Source: Archilochus colubris (Eukaryota; Chordata; Aves; Apodiformes; Trochilidae). Taken from it: a stretch of 64,000 nucleotides of DNA. This document shows, in pieces, positions 22,395 to 34,280 of the stretch (the first letter of the stretch is position 1; every line of letters begins with the position of its first letter). The notes under the pieces were generated by a model. The model saw only the letters and a program-made list of their open reading frames with translations. It was not told where the DNA came from and ran no database searches. The position numbers and the translations under genes are program-made. The stretch covers positions 151,298,552-151,362,551 of the forward strand of contig CM041083.1 in assembly GCA_023079485.1 (NCBI GenBank), in the 5' to 3' direction.

Positions 22395-23749
22395 ATTGGT
22401 AGTTAACAAGCACACTTCTTTTTCACCGGTGCTTATAAAACATAATTAAACTCATCTTATCTTACAAAACATCATCATTGATAATGCTTCCAATTTCACT
22501 CCTGGCAGAAGTTGTCTGACTATAGGCTTTTAGTATATGACAACGACCACATCACTAGATTTTATTATGCTACTTAAAACCCCTGTAACAAAAGATGAAG
22601 ACAATCCGTACAGGAAGATTCAACACCAGCGTTGAGAGCAAAATTATGTTCATGAAGTGAGGAGGGATTATAAACAGATAACCTTGTGAAGCTACTGATG
22701 GGAAAATCCTGCTTGTGTGAAAAGCAAATGACTGAAGCTCTCTGTATTATCCCTAAGAGTATGGAGAAAATGCCAGCTAGCACTTGAGACCATAGGCTAT
22801 ATCCTCATCTTGTATAAATGACTAATGCACTGATGCTGAAACACTACAGTGAAAGATGTAATGGAAAATATATACTTTAAGGCACAGCCAGCTAAAATGC
22901 AATTGCTGTACTCATGTGTTGAGGTTTTTTTTCTCTATATTTAAATTTAATTTTTTATCCCCTTTCCTACATGTACATAAACATACTGTTTGTTTCTCAG
23001 GAGATAACTTCATGTGGCAAAGAAGATGATTAAACTATTCTGGTACTCAGTGGTGCATATATATTCAAATATCGAAATTTTCAAATTTTAAAGAGGTGTT
23101 TAAAAAAAAAAATAACTGGACTTTCTTATGACTTTTAACATTTTTTCTAATTAATCATTTCTATATAAACATAAGATACTGCATATTCCCAAGCTGCACA
23201 AAAGTGAGGAATTTTTTTAAGGAACAAACCTAAATGATACACCACAAAAACAGAAAGTCTATTTGTTTGGAAAACAAAATACTTCATTATAACTTAGTTT
23301 TCCTCAACTTGTTTTTTTTCTAGGTATTCATGTCAATGCAGTATCAGAAACCCAAGAACCAACCCAGTAGTTCTTGAATAAAAACAAGTGTTTTCTAGTT
23401 AAAAAATTAGTATGGAAAATATTTTTAGGTAATCCAATAAATTAATGAAGAAACAGATCAACTAGGAAAAAAACCTGGATTCCTTAGTAATCTGGAATAT
23501 CTAGACCTATGTGAATTTCAGAGTGTGAATCTCAAAATAGATAATGCAGATTATATGCACATGGGAGAATAATTTAAATGGAATTCAGTTGAGCAAGCCT
23601 TAGAACTAAGTGTAAATGGCCAACTAAACGTATTTCAAGTGTGATGCCACAGCTAAGACACAAATACTACTTCTGGGTGTACAAAGACATATTTACAACA
23701 TTGCTGAAATGTATGATTAATTTTGGCTTTCACATTTTGGAAAGCAGCC

Positions 23750-23783
<34 letters not shown>

Positions 23784-24548
23784 TCAAAAGATTAACATTC
23801 AGAAGTGTTAAGCTTTTTGTCAAGAGATCATTTTTCACTGCCATGTAGGTAACAGTACTAATAGAACAACATCCTACTCTTCTGTCACTGAGATCCTGAC
23901 ATGACTCCCCTCGATGCTGTGGGGCAGGGCTCAAGAGACCTTGCATTTGGGAGTTTCCTTGTTATGTTCTTCAGAATCCCATATGGTTATTAGAGCTTCA
24001 ATTAAGAAGTAGATTTTAAAAAATACTCTATTTCTAAGACCTTTCAATGAATAAAGGTCTGAAATGACCTTTGCAATCTGGGAATTCTGGCAGAGGAGAA
24101 CTAGAAGTATGGAGAAAAAGATCAGAGACTTTGTTTCATCTGCTAACAAGCTCTTTGCAACTATTAGTTTTCTGTAATTCCTTTTTATTTCAACATCTGC
24201 TTCAATATCTCATGTGAGAATCCTTTGTTGCTCTGTTGTTCAGTGGCAAAGAACCTCAAATTTCCCTTTCTCTACTTGTTAGTGACCATACTCCTTTAAA
24301 TATGGTTTGCTCTCTGAATCTCTGAATCCACTGCGCATTAAACAGCTCATGCAAGCTTTTTCATTTGCACATTTTTTTCTGGAATTACTTTACTTAAATG
24401 TTATTATTAAACTGATTTATATTATCCATATTACCATTTTGTTAGTCCTCACAATGACAAAATGCCACCATGTTTTTTGCAGTGATACTGACTCAGTATT
24501 GAAAGTGAGATGTTCAAGACACCTGTAAGCTTCATTAGTATTTGTCTT
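22395..24548. other. AT-rich spacer with a 28-T run
   Basis: No gene is seen. An uninterrupted run of 28 T lies at 23753-23780, and A/T runs at 22926-22955 and 23101-23112. The poly-T is not next to a recognisable retrocopy. Confidence 0.6.
23753..23780. repeat. poly-T (28 bp)
   Basis: Twenty-eight consecutive T. Read on the minus strand it could be the poly-A tail of a retrocopy, but the sequence before it (23781 onward) matches no gene or SINE I recognise. Confidence 0.9.
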
Positions 24549-25525
24549 AGAATCATAGAATGCATTGGGTTGGAGAGGACCTTTTGAAGATCATGTAGTC
24601 CAACTCCCCTGCAGTAAGCAGAGATATCATTAACTGGACTGGGTTGTTCAGAGCCTCATTACTGACCTTGAATGTCTCCAGGGAAGGAACCTCTACTGCC
24701 TCCCTGGGCAACGTGTTCCAGTGTTTCACCACCCTCACAGTAAAGAACTTCTTCCTAATATCCAATCTAAATCTACCTTGCTGTAGTTTAAGACCACTGC
24801 CCCTTGTCCTGTTGCTACATGCCCTTGTAAACAGGCCCTCTCCAGCTATCCTGTAGGCTCTGTTCAGGTACTGGAAGGTGAGTACAAGGTCTCCCCAAGC
24901 TGAACAACCTCAGCTCTCTCAGCCACTCTTCACAGGAGGTGCTCCGTCCCTCTGCTGATCTTCATGGCCCTCTTCTGGACTCATTTAAGCAGGCTGTCCA
25001 TGTTCTTGTGTTGAGAACACGAGAACTGGACACAATATTCCAGGTAAGGTCTCACCAGACTAGAGTAGAGTAGAGTAGAGTAGAGTGGAGTAGAGCAGAG
25101 CAGAGCGGAGTAGAGTGGAGTAGAGTAGAGTAGAGTAGAGTAGAGTAGAGTAGAGTAGAGTAGAGTAGAGTAGAGTAGGAGAATTACCTCTCTTGACCTG
25201 TTGGCCATGCTTCTTTTGATGCAGCCCAGGATATGACTGGCCCTCTGAGCATACATTATTGGCTCACATCCAGCTTTTCATCCACTGGTGCACCCACGTC
25301 CTTTTCTGCAGGACTGCTCTCTACCAGATCATCTCCCAGCCTATACTGATAATGAGGACTGCCCCAACTCAGGTCAATGACCTTCATCTTGGCCTTGTTG
25401 AAACTCATGAAGTTCTCATGGACCTATTTTTGCAGTTTCTCTAGGTCCCTCCAGATGACATACAGTCCCTTCAGCACATAATTTCCCATCAGTGGGACAC
25501 ACTATACCACCTCAAATGGCAATGA
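24549..25525 (-). mobile_element. CR1: CR1 LINE, minus strand, with internal TAGAG expansion
   Basis: The 3' tail appears on the plus strand as AGAATCATAGAATGCATTGG, GTTGGAGAGGACCTTTTGAA. Minus-strand peptides include [14 protein letters not shown] [33 protein letters not shown] and, upstream, RASHILGCIKRSMANRSREV and LVRPYLEYCVQFS. This is the longest CR1 in the window (~975 bp) and is interrupted by frameshifts. The pentanucleotide array (25061-25175) sits exactly within the codons of the conserved LYSALVRP stretch. The plus-strand text GTCCCTCCAGATGACATACA near 25446 still matches CR1; homology fades by 25490-25525, right before the telomeric repeat. Confidence 0.92.
25061..25175. repeat. 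(TAGAG)n pentanucleotide array, 23 units
   Basis: Twenty-three 5-bp units run head to tail. Most are TAGAG, with TGGAG, CAGAG and CGGAG variants clustered in the middle and a homogeneous run of eleven TAGAG at the 3' side. The array lies inside the CR1 and expands its native GAGCAGAG-type sequence. Because 3 units equal 5 codons, the minus strand reads as LLYST repeats. Likely length-polymorphic. Confidence 0.95.
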
Positions 25526-25535
25526 AGAAAAAAAT

Positions 25536-25555
25536 CCTAACCCTAACCCTAACCC
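25536..25555. repeat. short interstitial telomeric repeat (CCCTAA)n
   Basis: CCTAACCCTAACCCTAACCC is 3.3 perfect units of the vertebrate telomere repeat in the C-rich orientation. It is preceded by an A7 run and an ATGAAG word, directly beside the faded 5' end of the minus-strand CR1. No subtelomeric features surround it. Confidence 0.9.
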
Positions 25556-28046
25556 GATGCTCCTTAAGACAAAGAAGAGAATCTGTCTCCACTGCTCCAA
25601 TCTCTTGTCTTGGATTGGGTTGCAATCACTTGCCTTAGGCAAATATCTCAGATATAGCAGGACATCTTAAGTAGCATTAGACACCTAAATTGAAGTAGCT
25701 GAGTCCAGTTCCACCCTTACTCACAAAGTTCACTTGCAGACACTTATATTTAGGTGACAACAACTGGAATCCTCAGGTTTCCACTATGGTCTTAATACAT
25801 CATTCATGACACTGACAAGGTCCTTCAGCCAGCCCCCCCATGACTCAGTACATTTGCACTTCATTTGAAGATAAAGCATCAAACAAGGCATACATTGGCA
25901 AACTCAAAATACTTGCCATACACCACACGTTAATTCCTTTCCTACTTAGGTGAACTACTCTACAATCCTTACTGTTCCCAGTAACTATTGTGTTAGAATA
26001 CAGTGTTAGAATATTTTGTGGCACAGCTGCAAGTGGTTTTCGTAATTTGAAGTCAGCATTACTTTAATTCATCACTATCTGCTGTTCTATAAAGCATAGT
26101 ACTGTATTGTTTGAGAATTTAAAGTAATTGAACTAGAGCCAAAAGTGCCTTTGGCAACCCTAACGCTGGTGTAGAGTAGACAGCCAATGCACACTTGCTA
26201 AGAATTGCAAATGAATATTAATATCAGACTGCAAAAGTACAACCTTGCCAAAAGGTAGAGGCATGCAGACACTGAAACAAATACTCTTGCTGCTTTTACA
26301 ATTTCTTTTCCTGGTGACTGCCTGTGCATGGTCCTAAATAACATCTCAAGTGATAACTGCACGGCTTATGGACTCAAAACCCAGAACTTGCTCATAGAGT
26401 AAGAAATAGAACCTCAAAAATTATTGTCTTAAGTCTCTCACAGGGTGGTTTTCCAAATCACCCAGTCATCTGGAACCACCTGCACTTATATATGAATTCT
26501 GGGCATTCTCTTGCTGGTCATGTGTTGGTTTGATTTTTAGCCACCAGTTTTTTTGACTAATGGTTAAAGTTGTTTGCGACAAAACAGTTTACACAGCAAT
26601 AACTAAGCAGAGAGCTGCATGGTATGAAAAACAGAAACTATTAAAAAAGCAAAGAGGAAAAAGTGGTTTCAGGAAAGAGACTGCGGCAAATGGAAGTATA
26701 GACTGAAGGGAAGAAGTGGATTGAATACAGAAGAAAGAAAAGGCATGGAAAAAGGGGAGACGGATGGAGAACAAAAAAAGAACTGTGAGGGAATTTGAGG
26801 TTGGCAGAAATTATGAAGTCAGTCAGAAAGTCCATATTTCACCAGCGAAAGAGAAGAGATGCAGTTACCAGCAAAACTCATAGCATCTGTCTTAAGGATA
26901 AACTGACAGCACCAAGAATGGCAGCTGAAAACTGGCTAGAACCAGTAAACCCAACACATTTGAAACTCCTGAAGGCTGATGACAACAGCATGTGAAAATG
27001 TTATTGGAAGTACTGGGTGAATGAATAACAAATCAGTACAAGAAAACATGTCAGAAACTTTGCAAATGGAAATAAATTTGTTGATCAATTTGTCTATGAA
27101 TTACTTTTACAACTCCACTTGTAGCAGAAACCTTCAGAGAGACATAACCTACAGTACCAAAGGGAGCAGGGATGAGAGATGAAAAGATGAATCTTTCCTA
27201 CAGAAAGATGGAGGTCCATTTCATTATAGGCATTTGTATTTATTACTTCTTTCCTCTACACTTTTCAAGGTGCACCACACTGCTATGAATTTATTGATTT
27301 TAACTAGCACAGGCACTTTGTAATGGAAGTAATGAAGTAATGACCCCAATCTAAGCTTGGAGAATTAGTTGCACTTTGTAAGTCTGCTACTTCATATTAC
27401 TACTGTCAATGAAGTATTCTTCAGCAGTCAGTATATTTAAGATCAATGTTATATTGCAGTTTAATGAATTAACAAAGAATGATATAAATATGATTAATAC
27501 CCTCAGTTTTATTACTTTTTAAAACTTTAACAAGTTATTAGAACTGTAGGATATCTTATTTAGTTGTGGTTAAGACTTTCCTTTTTAAATTTCTTTAAAA
27601 ACATGTCTTTTAAAACATATCTAAAGGTGACATGAATTTTGTCTGAAAAAGAAAATTATAAAAAAAATCAACCTAGGGAAAAAGAAGATTATGCTACCTA
27701 AATAAAACTTACCTAAATGTATTTCTTAATTAAGAGAATTATTTCTTTAAGGAAATAAAAATGTTATAATATTAATAGTTTTACCTTCCTTTTTTGTTTT
27801 TGTTTGTTTGTTTGTTTGTTTTTATAAAGTGGAAGGCCTGAGAAATAGCATGTCAAAACCAGACATTCCACTACAACCATTCAAATAGTAGTAGACAAAT
27901 AGTACTTGGGATGTCAGAACTCTGAAGTACTTCAACATCTGCCAAATTTTAACCCCTTTTCTCAGCCTCACCTGCTCCAAACAAAGACATATTTAATTGT
28001 ATTCTTGCAAAGAACCAGACCAAAGCACATGGTTAAAAATTAATGT
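25556..28046. other. AT-rich spacer, no gene seen
   Basis: No transposon or exon is recognised. A purine-rich part (26640-26780) causes the Phe/Ser-rich minus-strand shadow frames at 26589-26835. A (GTTT)n run lies at 27789-27823. The 66-codon frame at 26795-26995 is basic and unrecognised. Confidence 0.6.
27789..27823. repeat. (GTTT)n microsatellite
   Basis: A T run followed by about five GTTT units. No associated retroelement is seen. Confidence 0.85.
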
Positions 28047-28200
28047 TAATCATAGATTACAGAGCCATAAAATATCAGTGATCCTCTAATCTGGCCTGCT
28101 CCATAATAAAGGACAGAGGATTAGCCAGACTTCATTTTAATTTGAGTGCTGTGCTTCCAAAAGCTTTTTCAGGGCTTGGAAATCCTTTTCTTCCACGAGT
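28047..28200 (-). mobile_element. ancient CR1-like LINE 3' relic
   Basis: TAATCATAGATTACAGAGCC, TCCTCTAATCTGGCCTGCTC and ATAATAAAGGACAGAGGATT follow the layout of old amniote CR1 3' ends read antisense (tcatagaattt..., atctagtctgacctcctgcataa...). There is no young CR1 tail. The identification is from recall and the copy is strongly diverged. Confidence 0.5.
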
Positions 28201-28282
28201 GAAGAAAAGAAAACAGTGATGTTAGTCTCAGTCAGAACAACCTAACAATGGCTCATTGTGTCATATTTTTTTGTATGAGATT

Positions 28283-28307
28283 GTATATATATATATTTAT
28301 ATATATT
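28283..28307. repeat. (TA)n microsatellite
   Basis: Imperfect TA dinucleotide run, interrupted once by TTT. Confidence 0.85.
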
Positions 28308-29116
28308 AAGATGCTTAATAGTGTTTATAGTTTTTCCAAACACCTGCTTTCCTTTTTTTCAGGTAGAAGCATACTTTTTATGACCTTGACTTATTCCAGT
28401 ATACAAACACAAACAAATCCCAGCTTTATACAATGCTGATATTGTCAGTTCTGCTGAGCCCACTGCACTTGTATCATGGATTGCAATCGTGAAGGAAACA
28501 GGAAGTCTTTTCTGAGGAATTGCTATTTTTCATATTGGTCCTGTGGCTAAGACAGCACAGCATAAGCACAATAAGAAGCTCAAGACCTCTCACCCTAACA
28601 GCAGTAATTTTTGCTTTTATAATGTATAAAGACTGAATTATACCAAACACATTTATAAATTAAGCACATGTATCATTTATTCTCTGTGGAAAGCAATAGG
28701 GGGGCAGAAATCAATTACTAGAAAATTGCTTTGTCTTTAGTTAAAAAATGGTATGCATAGTGAGACAGATATTCTAATCATAATGGTCTAGAAATTTATA
28801 ACTTAACCTAGACTGAGGATTACTCAGTGGACCGAAGGCGATTAATTTAGCTGCCTGCAGAGGAGCCTTGTGACATTCTAGGGTTTACAACACATCCAAA
28901 CCACTCTGAGGTGGCTGGCAGCTAGGACACCTGCAGCCTTCCAAAGTAGCATCTGTAAACCAGCTGGGCACCTCAGATGGGACTATTACAGCCAACTGAT
29001 TCATATTCAATGTGTTAACGTTACTGTGGCCTCAGTGCTCCTGGCCATGTTGACTCATTTGCCTAAAACTACATTGTTTACAGGGGGAGCCTGGACCCCC
29101 AGTTCACATTTGGGTG
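28308..29116. other. spacer, nothing recognised
   Basis: Unique-looking sequence. A slightly GC-richer part at 28850-28990 has no recognised identity. Confidence 0.55.
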
Positions 29117-29622
29117 TTTGGTTCTGGGCCCCTCAGTTTAGGAAGAATATTGAGGTCCTGGAGCGGGTCCAAAGGAGGGAAACTAGGCTGGTGAAGGGAC
29201 TTAAGCACAGATCCTATGAGGAGAGGCTGAGGGAGCTGGGGCTGTTCAGCCTGGAGAAGAGGAGGCTCAGAGGAGACCTCATCACTCTCTACAACTCCTT
29301 GAAATGAGAGTGTAGCCAGGTGGGGGTTGGTCTCTTTTCCCAGGCAACTCTCAGCAAGACAAGAGGGCACAGTCTTAAGTTGTGCCAGGGGAGGTTTATG
29401 TTGGATATTAGAAAGAATTTCTTTATGGAGAGGGTGATCAGGCATTGGAATGGGCTGCCCAGATAAGTAGTGGATTCTCCATCCCTGGAGATATTTAAAA
29501 AGAGAGTGGATGTGGCATTCAGTGCCATGGTCTGGTAACTGCAGCAGTAGTGGATCAAGGGTTGGACTTGATGATCCCTGAGGTTCCTTCCAACCCAGGC
29601 AGTTCTATGATTCTATGATTCA
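29117..29622 (+). mobile_element. CR1: CR1 LINE, 5'-truncated, plus strand
   Basis: It begins within the VQFWAPQF region (TTCTGGGCCCCTCAGTTTAG) and continues with [20 protein letters not shown], then a stop (TTGAAATGA), then [35 protein letters not shown] and a second stop in place of the Glu of PREVV (CCCAGATAAGTAG). The 3' end is GGGTTGGACTTGATGATCCC, CTTCCAACCCAGGCAGTTCT, ATGATTCTATGATT. It is the closest relative in the window of the minus-strand copy at 6.9-7.5 kb. Minus-strand frames here (29104-29558) are shadows. Confidence 0.95.
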
Positions 29623-32600
29623 GTCGTGTGCTAGGAGGCTGAGCAGAAAACCAAACTGCTCCTGGTAACTGAAGATGCACATGTTCAGAATCAGGTTCTC
29701 AGGGAGAGCCGCTAGTGCAGCAGTATTACAGAGGCTTGGTACATACACTAAAGTATTGGGAATCTGCAAATGATAGGTATTAACCCTTAAAATAATTTTG
29801 AGAGTTCTCTGCTTATTTTTGCCACACTTAGATTCCAGATGCTAGCAGGGTATCTCCAGGCCCGCTGTCAGGAAAGAACAGGCAATGTAAGAAAACTCAG
29901 TGTCTTCAAACACTTTGTGAGCCCTCTAGTGGGGTATCTCCTACATGTGGAAACCATCCCAACCTTAAAAGGCCAACCATGGAGACATCCCCTCGACCCT
30001 GCATTTTGGTGTGCCAATTTGCTAAGTGTGACAGCTTGAAATCAAGCACCGAGATTGATATTCATTTCCAAAAAAATGTGTTTCCTTTCAGCTGGGGAAA
30101 AGGAAAAGCTGCAACAACTTTAATAAAAACCTCCTTGTTTCGACTGGTAATATAAAAATAAACACTCATTTTCTTGAATTGCTTAGAGATTTAACTCCTT
30201 CAGTGGAGTTCACTGTGGCTGAATTATAAAAGATAAGTTTTTAATCTCCCTCCAACTACTGAAAATAACAGTTGTGTCCTCAGCCTTGCATCAAACAGAG
30301 TTTGGAAGATCACTATCTATATCCTAAGAGCATTAACCATAAGCAGTAACTAATGTTATCTTAGTACATAATGAAAGCAATTGAACTTGCAGTTATAGGT
30401 TTTGTTGTTGTTGTTCTTAGCGTTTGTTTGGGGGTTTTTTGTGTAGGCTTTTTGAGTTTTTTGGTTTGGGTTTTGTGTTTTTTCCAGAAACAATGACACA
30501 AATCATTAAACAATGAAGCCTAATGGGAGAAAAAAAAGGGAAAAAAATATCTAACGTGTGTTTCTTTACCTTGGTACCACTCCAGGTAATATAATCCTCT
30601 CCCTCCCTCAATGTCATTTCCTCTTAATCATGTTATAAAATCTGTTTTGTGTCATCCAGGTCAAATTGAGTCTGAGGTAAAAATAAGTAGAAGGGTCAGC
30701 GAGTAATGGACCAGTGCAATAGGTTGATCCTTTCAGAGAAATTGCTTTTTAAAGAATGCACTCTAAATTCCTGGAACATCAGTACAATGTCCAAGAAAAG
30801 CTCACTTTCATGTAACTGAATAAAAAAAAAAATCATAAAAATATAAATATAGGGCATCAGTCTTGACACTAGAATTCCTGCATTTTACTATTTCAGCTTC
30901 CACAGAGGACAGTATTTAAAGCAGTAACAGCTATATAATATCAGATGTGATATATTTTAAAACATATTTTGTTGTACTTTGTGCTTTAAAAAATAACATT
31001 TGTACACATTTACCAAAATGGACTAGGAATCATTCCAGCTTTTTGCTCAAATTGTACACATTAAAAATTACTGTATAATTACACGTTTAAAGTACCTAGT
31101 CAGTTTGAGTAAAAGAAGTAATCAAATGCATAAGAAAAAAGTTTGATTTTACACTAATATAGTAACACATTTCTGTAAGTAGTATTATTTATGCAAAAAA
31201 AGCCCCAAATTTAGTGCAGCATATAATTAGAGCACATTTTTAGCAAGTACACTATGCCTATATACAAATACTCACTGTAATTTGTTGAAATACATTGATG
31301 ATGCTATGACACAGAGTAACAAATTCAAAATTATAAATATATTCTTGGCTTCTTGCCTTTATTATATCAAAAATTAATTAATTTATTACTGTCATAAGTA
31401 TACATACAGAACGAAGTCTTTCAAAAAACACCAGTCTTTGGTGCCAGCATTAAAATGTCTACTTCTCTCCTTAGCAGATCAAAATGTCTACTTTTTTCTG
31501 CACTATGAATCATAAATGCCATTCCTTCTCACAGGTTATAACTGAAAAGATAACACATTCCAGCATCTATGGACCAAGGCACACAAGCAACAGTTTAATT
31601 CAATCAGAAAAACTGCTCTAGAAACAATAGTCTAACAGAAGAAGTTTGGGCTTTTCCTTCCTCATTAGTCAGGTGCATAAGTATGTTTGCATTTTCTGAA
31701 TTCTTCTGAATGTCCAAATTAAAAATACATTGATTAAGAGAAGACACTTGTCTGCAAACCATTATTTTTATTGTATTACATAAATCTGGCAAATGTGCAG
31801 AGTGCAAATGTAAAATGTACTTCAAACAGATCATGAAATATCAACAGTGGTTTAAGCTTATATAGCATCATCATAATTCTTACATTACTTAGCACTCAGA
31901 CAGCCATTTAAACATAAATTCAAGACCTAATTTGCATCTGAAAAAAAAAACATTGTTATTATAAGGAAAAGAAAAAGTAATCAAAATTTAAGAATCCTGT
32001 ACAAAAAAGACACACTACAAGCACTGAAGGTTTGGGTTTTTTTTTTTTAGTACAATTTCATAACCAGGAGATTCTGATATACAGCTTTTGACCATACTAT
32101 TAGATCTCAGCAACTATGATCTAAGAAAAGACAAAACATAAAGAGGAATCAATCAGAAAAAAGAAATCACTAAAGGGTTAATGTTGCAATGAAGGATTTT
32201 ACGTATCTTGTAATAGATTTGAAAAAGGTAATTTAAAGTCCAAAGGATGCTGCACATTGCAAAGACAAGAGATATTTATTTTATTTTATGGACAGATACT
32301 GTTCTGAAGGAAAAAGAAAACATGAGGAAAGAACAATGCTTTTGCATAAGGATAAGCACAGCTAACAGAACAGAGGAGAACTTGAACTATAAAGACATTT
32401 ATATCCTTCAGGCTGGCCAAGATTAATCCCATCTGAGATATGACAGAAGACCTAACACAGAGTTTAAGATAAGTTTGAGAAACACTGAATTTATGGTGTC
32501 ACATCTGCCAGGATTTGCTTTAACAAACAGAAGCTTCTCTGCTGTAGACTGGAGAAGAGATTTCAGTAGCCTTACCACCCGTGTGCAGGTATAAGAAGAG

Positions 32601-33832
32601 CAGAAGACCTCTGCAGCCTCCTTCACCAATCTCATATTCAGTTGCACTGGATGCCATTTCCTTTCTGCATACAAGACCAATAAAACCTCTATATTGCAGC
32701 TCACTAAAGTCACACCCCATACTTGGCCAGTACACAGCAATCTGAGGACAGACAAGAGCACTCCTTGGACTCATCTCTGCTGATTTATATGTGAATTTCA
32801 TATTTCAATCATGAGTATTATATTAGCAGAAGTAACTACAAAAATAATTTAAAGAACCCCAAACAGAAAATAAAACAAAAAGTTATTTCCATGCATTTTT
32901 TTTCTATAAAGACAGTTAAGATATTTGTATTATCCTCCTGCATTCTTCTCTGTTACTGCTGACACAAAGCTCAGCATGATGACAGTACTGTGTGTATCAG
33001 TATCTCTGCCCAGAGCACTGAAAGATATCCCTGCAATTTTATGTTGCTTAATTTACACTACTTTGTTATTTTGCTCTGGAAGAGCTCTTAGTGAAGTCTG
33101 TGGGCCTGCCTGCAAGTAATGAGAGACACATTGTGAGACACCACTTTGTTCATTTACAAGTGTTGAAAAAACTTGTCTGATATTAACCGACCACAGGATG
33201 AAGTGACCCTGCAGATACAGAAGAACCAAGGAATGTACAGCAAAGATGGAGATGGCTGAGATAAGCAAAGGTACAGATCAGTTTGTGTTTGAGAGGATAA
33301 ATAAAGACAAAGCTGGAAAAGAAAAATGTAAAATCAATAGTGTTATAGAGATGGAGACTAGGACTCCCAGTTCCCAGACACGTGTGATTTCAGGACTTTT
33401 AAACATTATATCTTAGAGTCTAAACACTCCTTGTGGAAATCTTCTTCCATTAACTCAGTCACTATATGATTCTGTGTGCATTTTTGGACTCCAGAACTTC
33501 ACATGGAAACAAAACCCATGAGTTCATTATGCAATGTATGAAAAAGATTTCCTTTTCCTCATTTTATACCTGCTACCTGATAATTTGATTTAATGATTAA
33601 TGGTACCAATGAGAAAAAGTGAACAATCATTTCTTTAATCAACACCAGCATGATTTCATGCACATCTACCTTATTCATCTTTAGTCACTTTTTTTCTTAC
33701 TGAAGCCTTAGTCTAGTTACACCTTGACTGGACACAGCTTCATACTTGTGATCAAGTCTGTCATGCCTCTGCAATGCCTCAAAAATGATTTTTTGTAGTT
33801 CTAGTAGCCAGGTTAGAGACAATCGCTATATA

Positions 33833-33835
<3 letters not shown>
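29623..33835. other. AT-rich spacer, no gene seen
   Basis: About 4.2 kb without recognised transposon or exon. It holds (GTT)n near 30404-30415, T/G-rich sequence at 30418-30480, and A/T runs. Minus-strand frames of 112 and 93 codons (32423-32801) overlap in different phases; neither resembles a known protein. Confidence 0.6.

Positions 33836-33872
<37 letters not shown>
33836..33872. repeat. (AT)n microsatellite, 37 bp
   Basis: An uninterrupted run of 18.5 AT units. It lies at the 5' edge of the ancient LINE relic. Confidence 0.95.
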
Positions 33873-33873
<1 letters not shown>

Positions 33874-33879
33874 CTCCAG

Positions 33880-34280
33880 CATGTTCGTCTTTGGATTTGT
33901 CACTATTCCTGAATTTCATCTGCTGTTTTATCACCTATTTAATCAGTATCTTAAAAGCTGAGTTCATTTCTGAGTATACTACCTTGACTAATTCAGTATC
34001 ACTAAAAAACTTTATCATCTCATTATAATGGGATAAGTAGATGTGGAATTTCACTGTCCTGCTATTGCAAATATTAACCATTTTTATTCTTTCATTACTG
34101 ATTCTTCCTTCCTATCCTTAAACACTGAACTATGATTAGAACTTTTCTCTTATTCCGTGAAAGATCAGTTTCTTGTTAAAGGCTTGGGAAGTAATTTTGC
34201 TGGAAGTTTGGGGATTTTTTGCAAATCCAGGCAGATTATATTAATCAGATTGCCTTGGTCCATAGTTTTTCTAGAAGTTT
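33880..34280 (-). mobile_element. ancient CR1/L3-like LINE relic, ORF2 region
   Basis: Antisense words in consensus order: GAATTTCATCTGCTGTTTTA, TCACCTATTTAATCAGTATC, ATTCAGTATCACTAAAAAAC, ATCAGTTTCTTGTTAAAGGC and TTGCAAATCCAGGCAGATTA, then GATTGCCTTGGTCCATAG. This resembles the part of old amniote CR1/L3 elements around the RT core. It is highly diverged with no frame left. The call is by recall; masking with an archosaur library would confirm or remove it. Confidence 0.5.

Noticed and set aside
23753..23780. Poly-T as the tail of a processed pseudogene on the minus strand
   Set aside because: No gene-like body is seen upstream of it on that strand, and no flanking duplication.
29104..29558. 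Minus-strand frames of 113 and 89 codons
   Set aside because: Antisense reading of a plus-strand CR1; the same shadow peptide appears at 7078-7308 opposite the other copy.
32423..32801. Two minus-strand frames (112 and 93 codons) as a small gene
   Set aside because: They overlap in different phases, have no recognisable domain, and no splice or promoter context.
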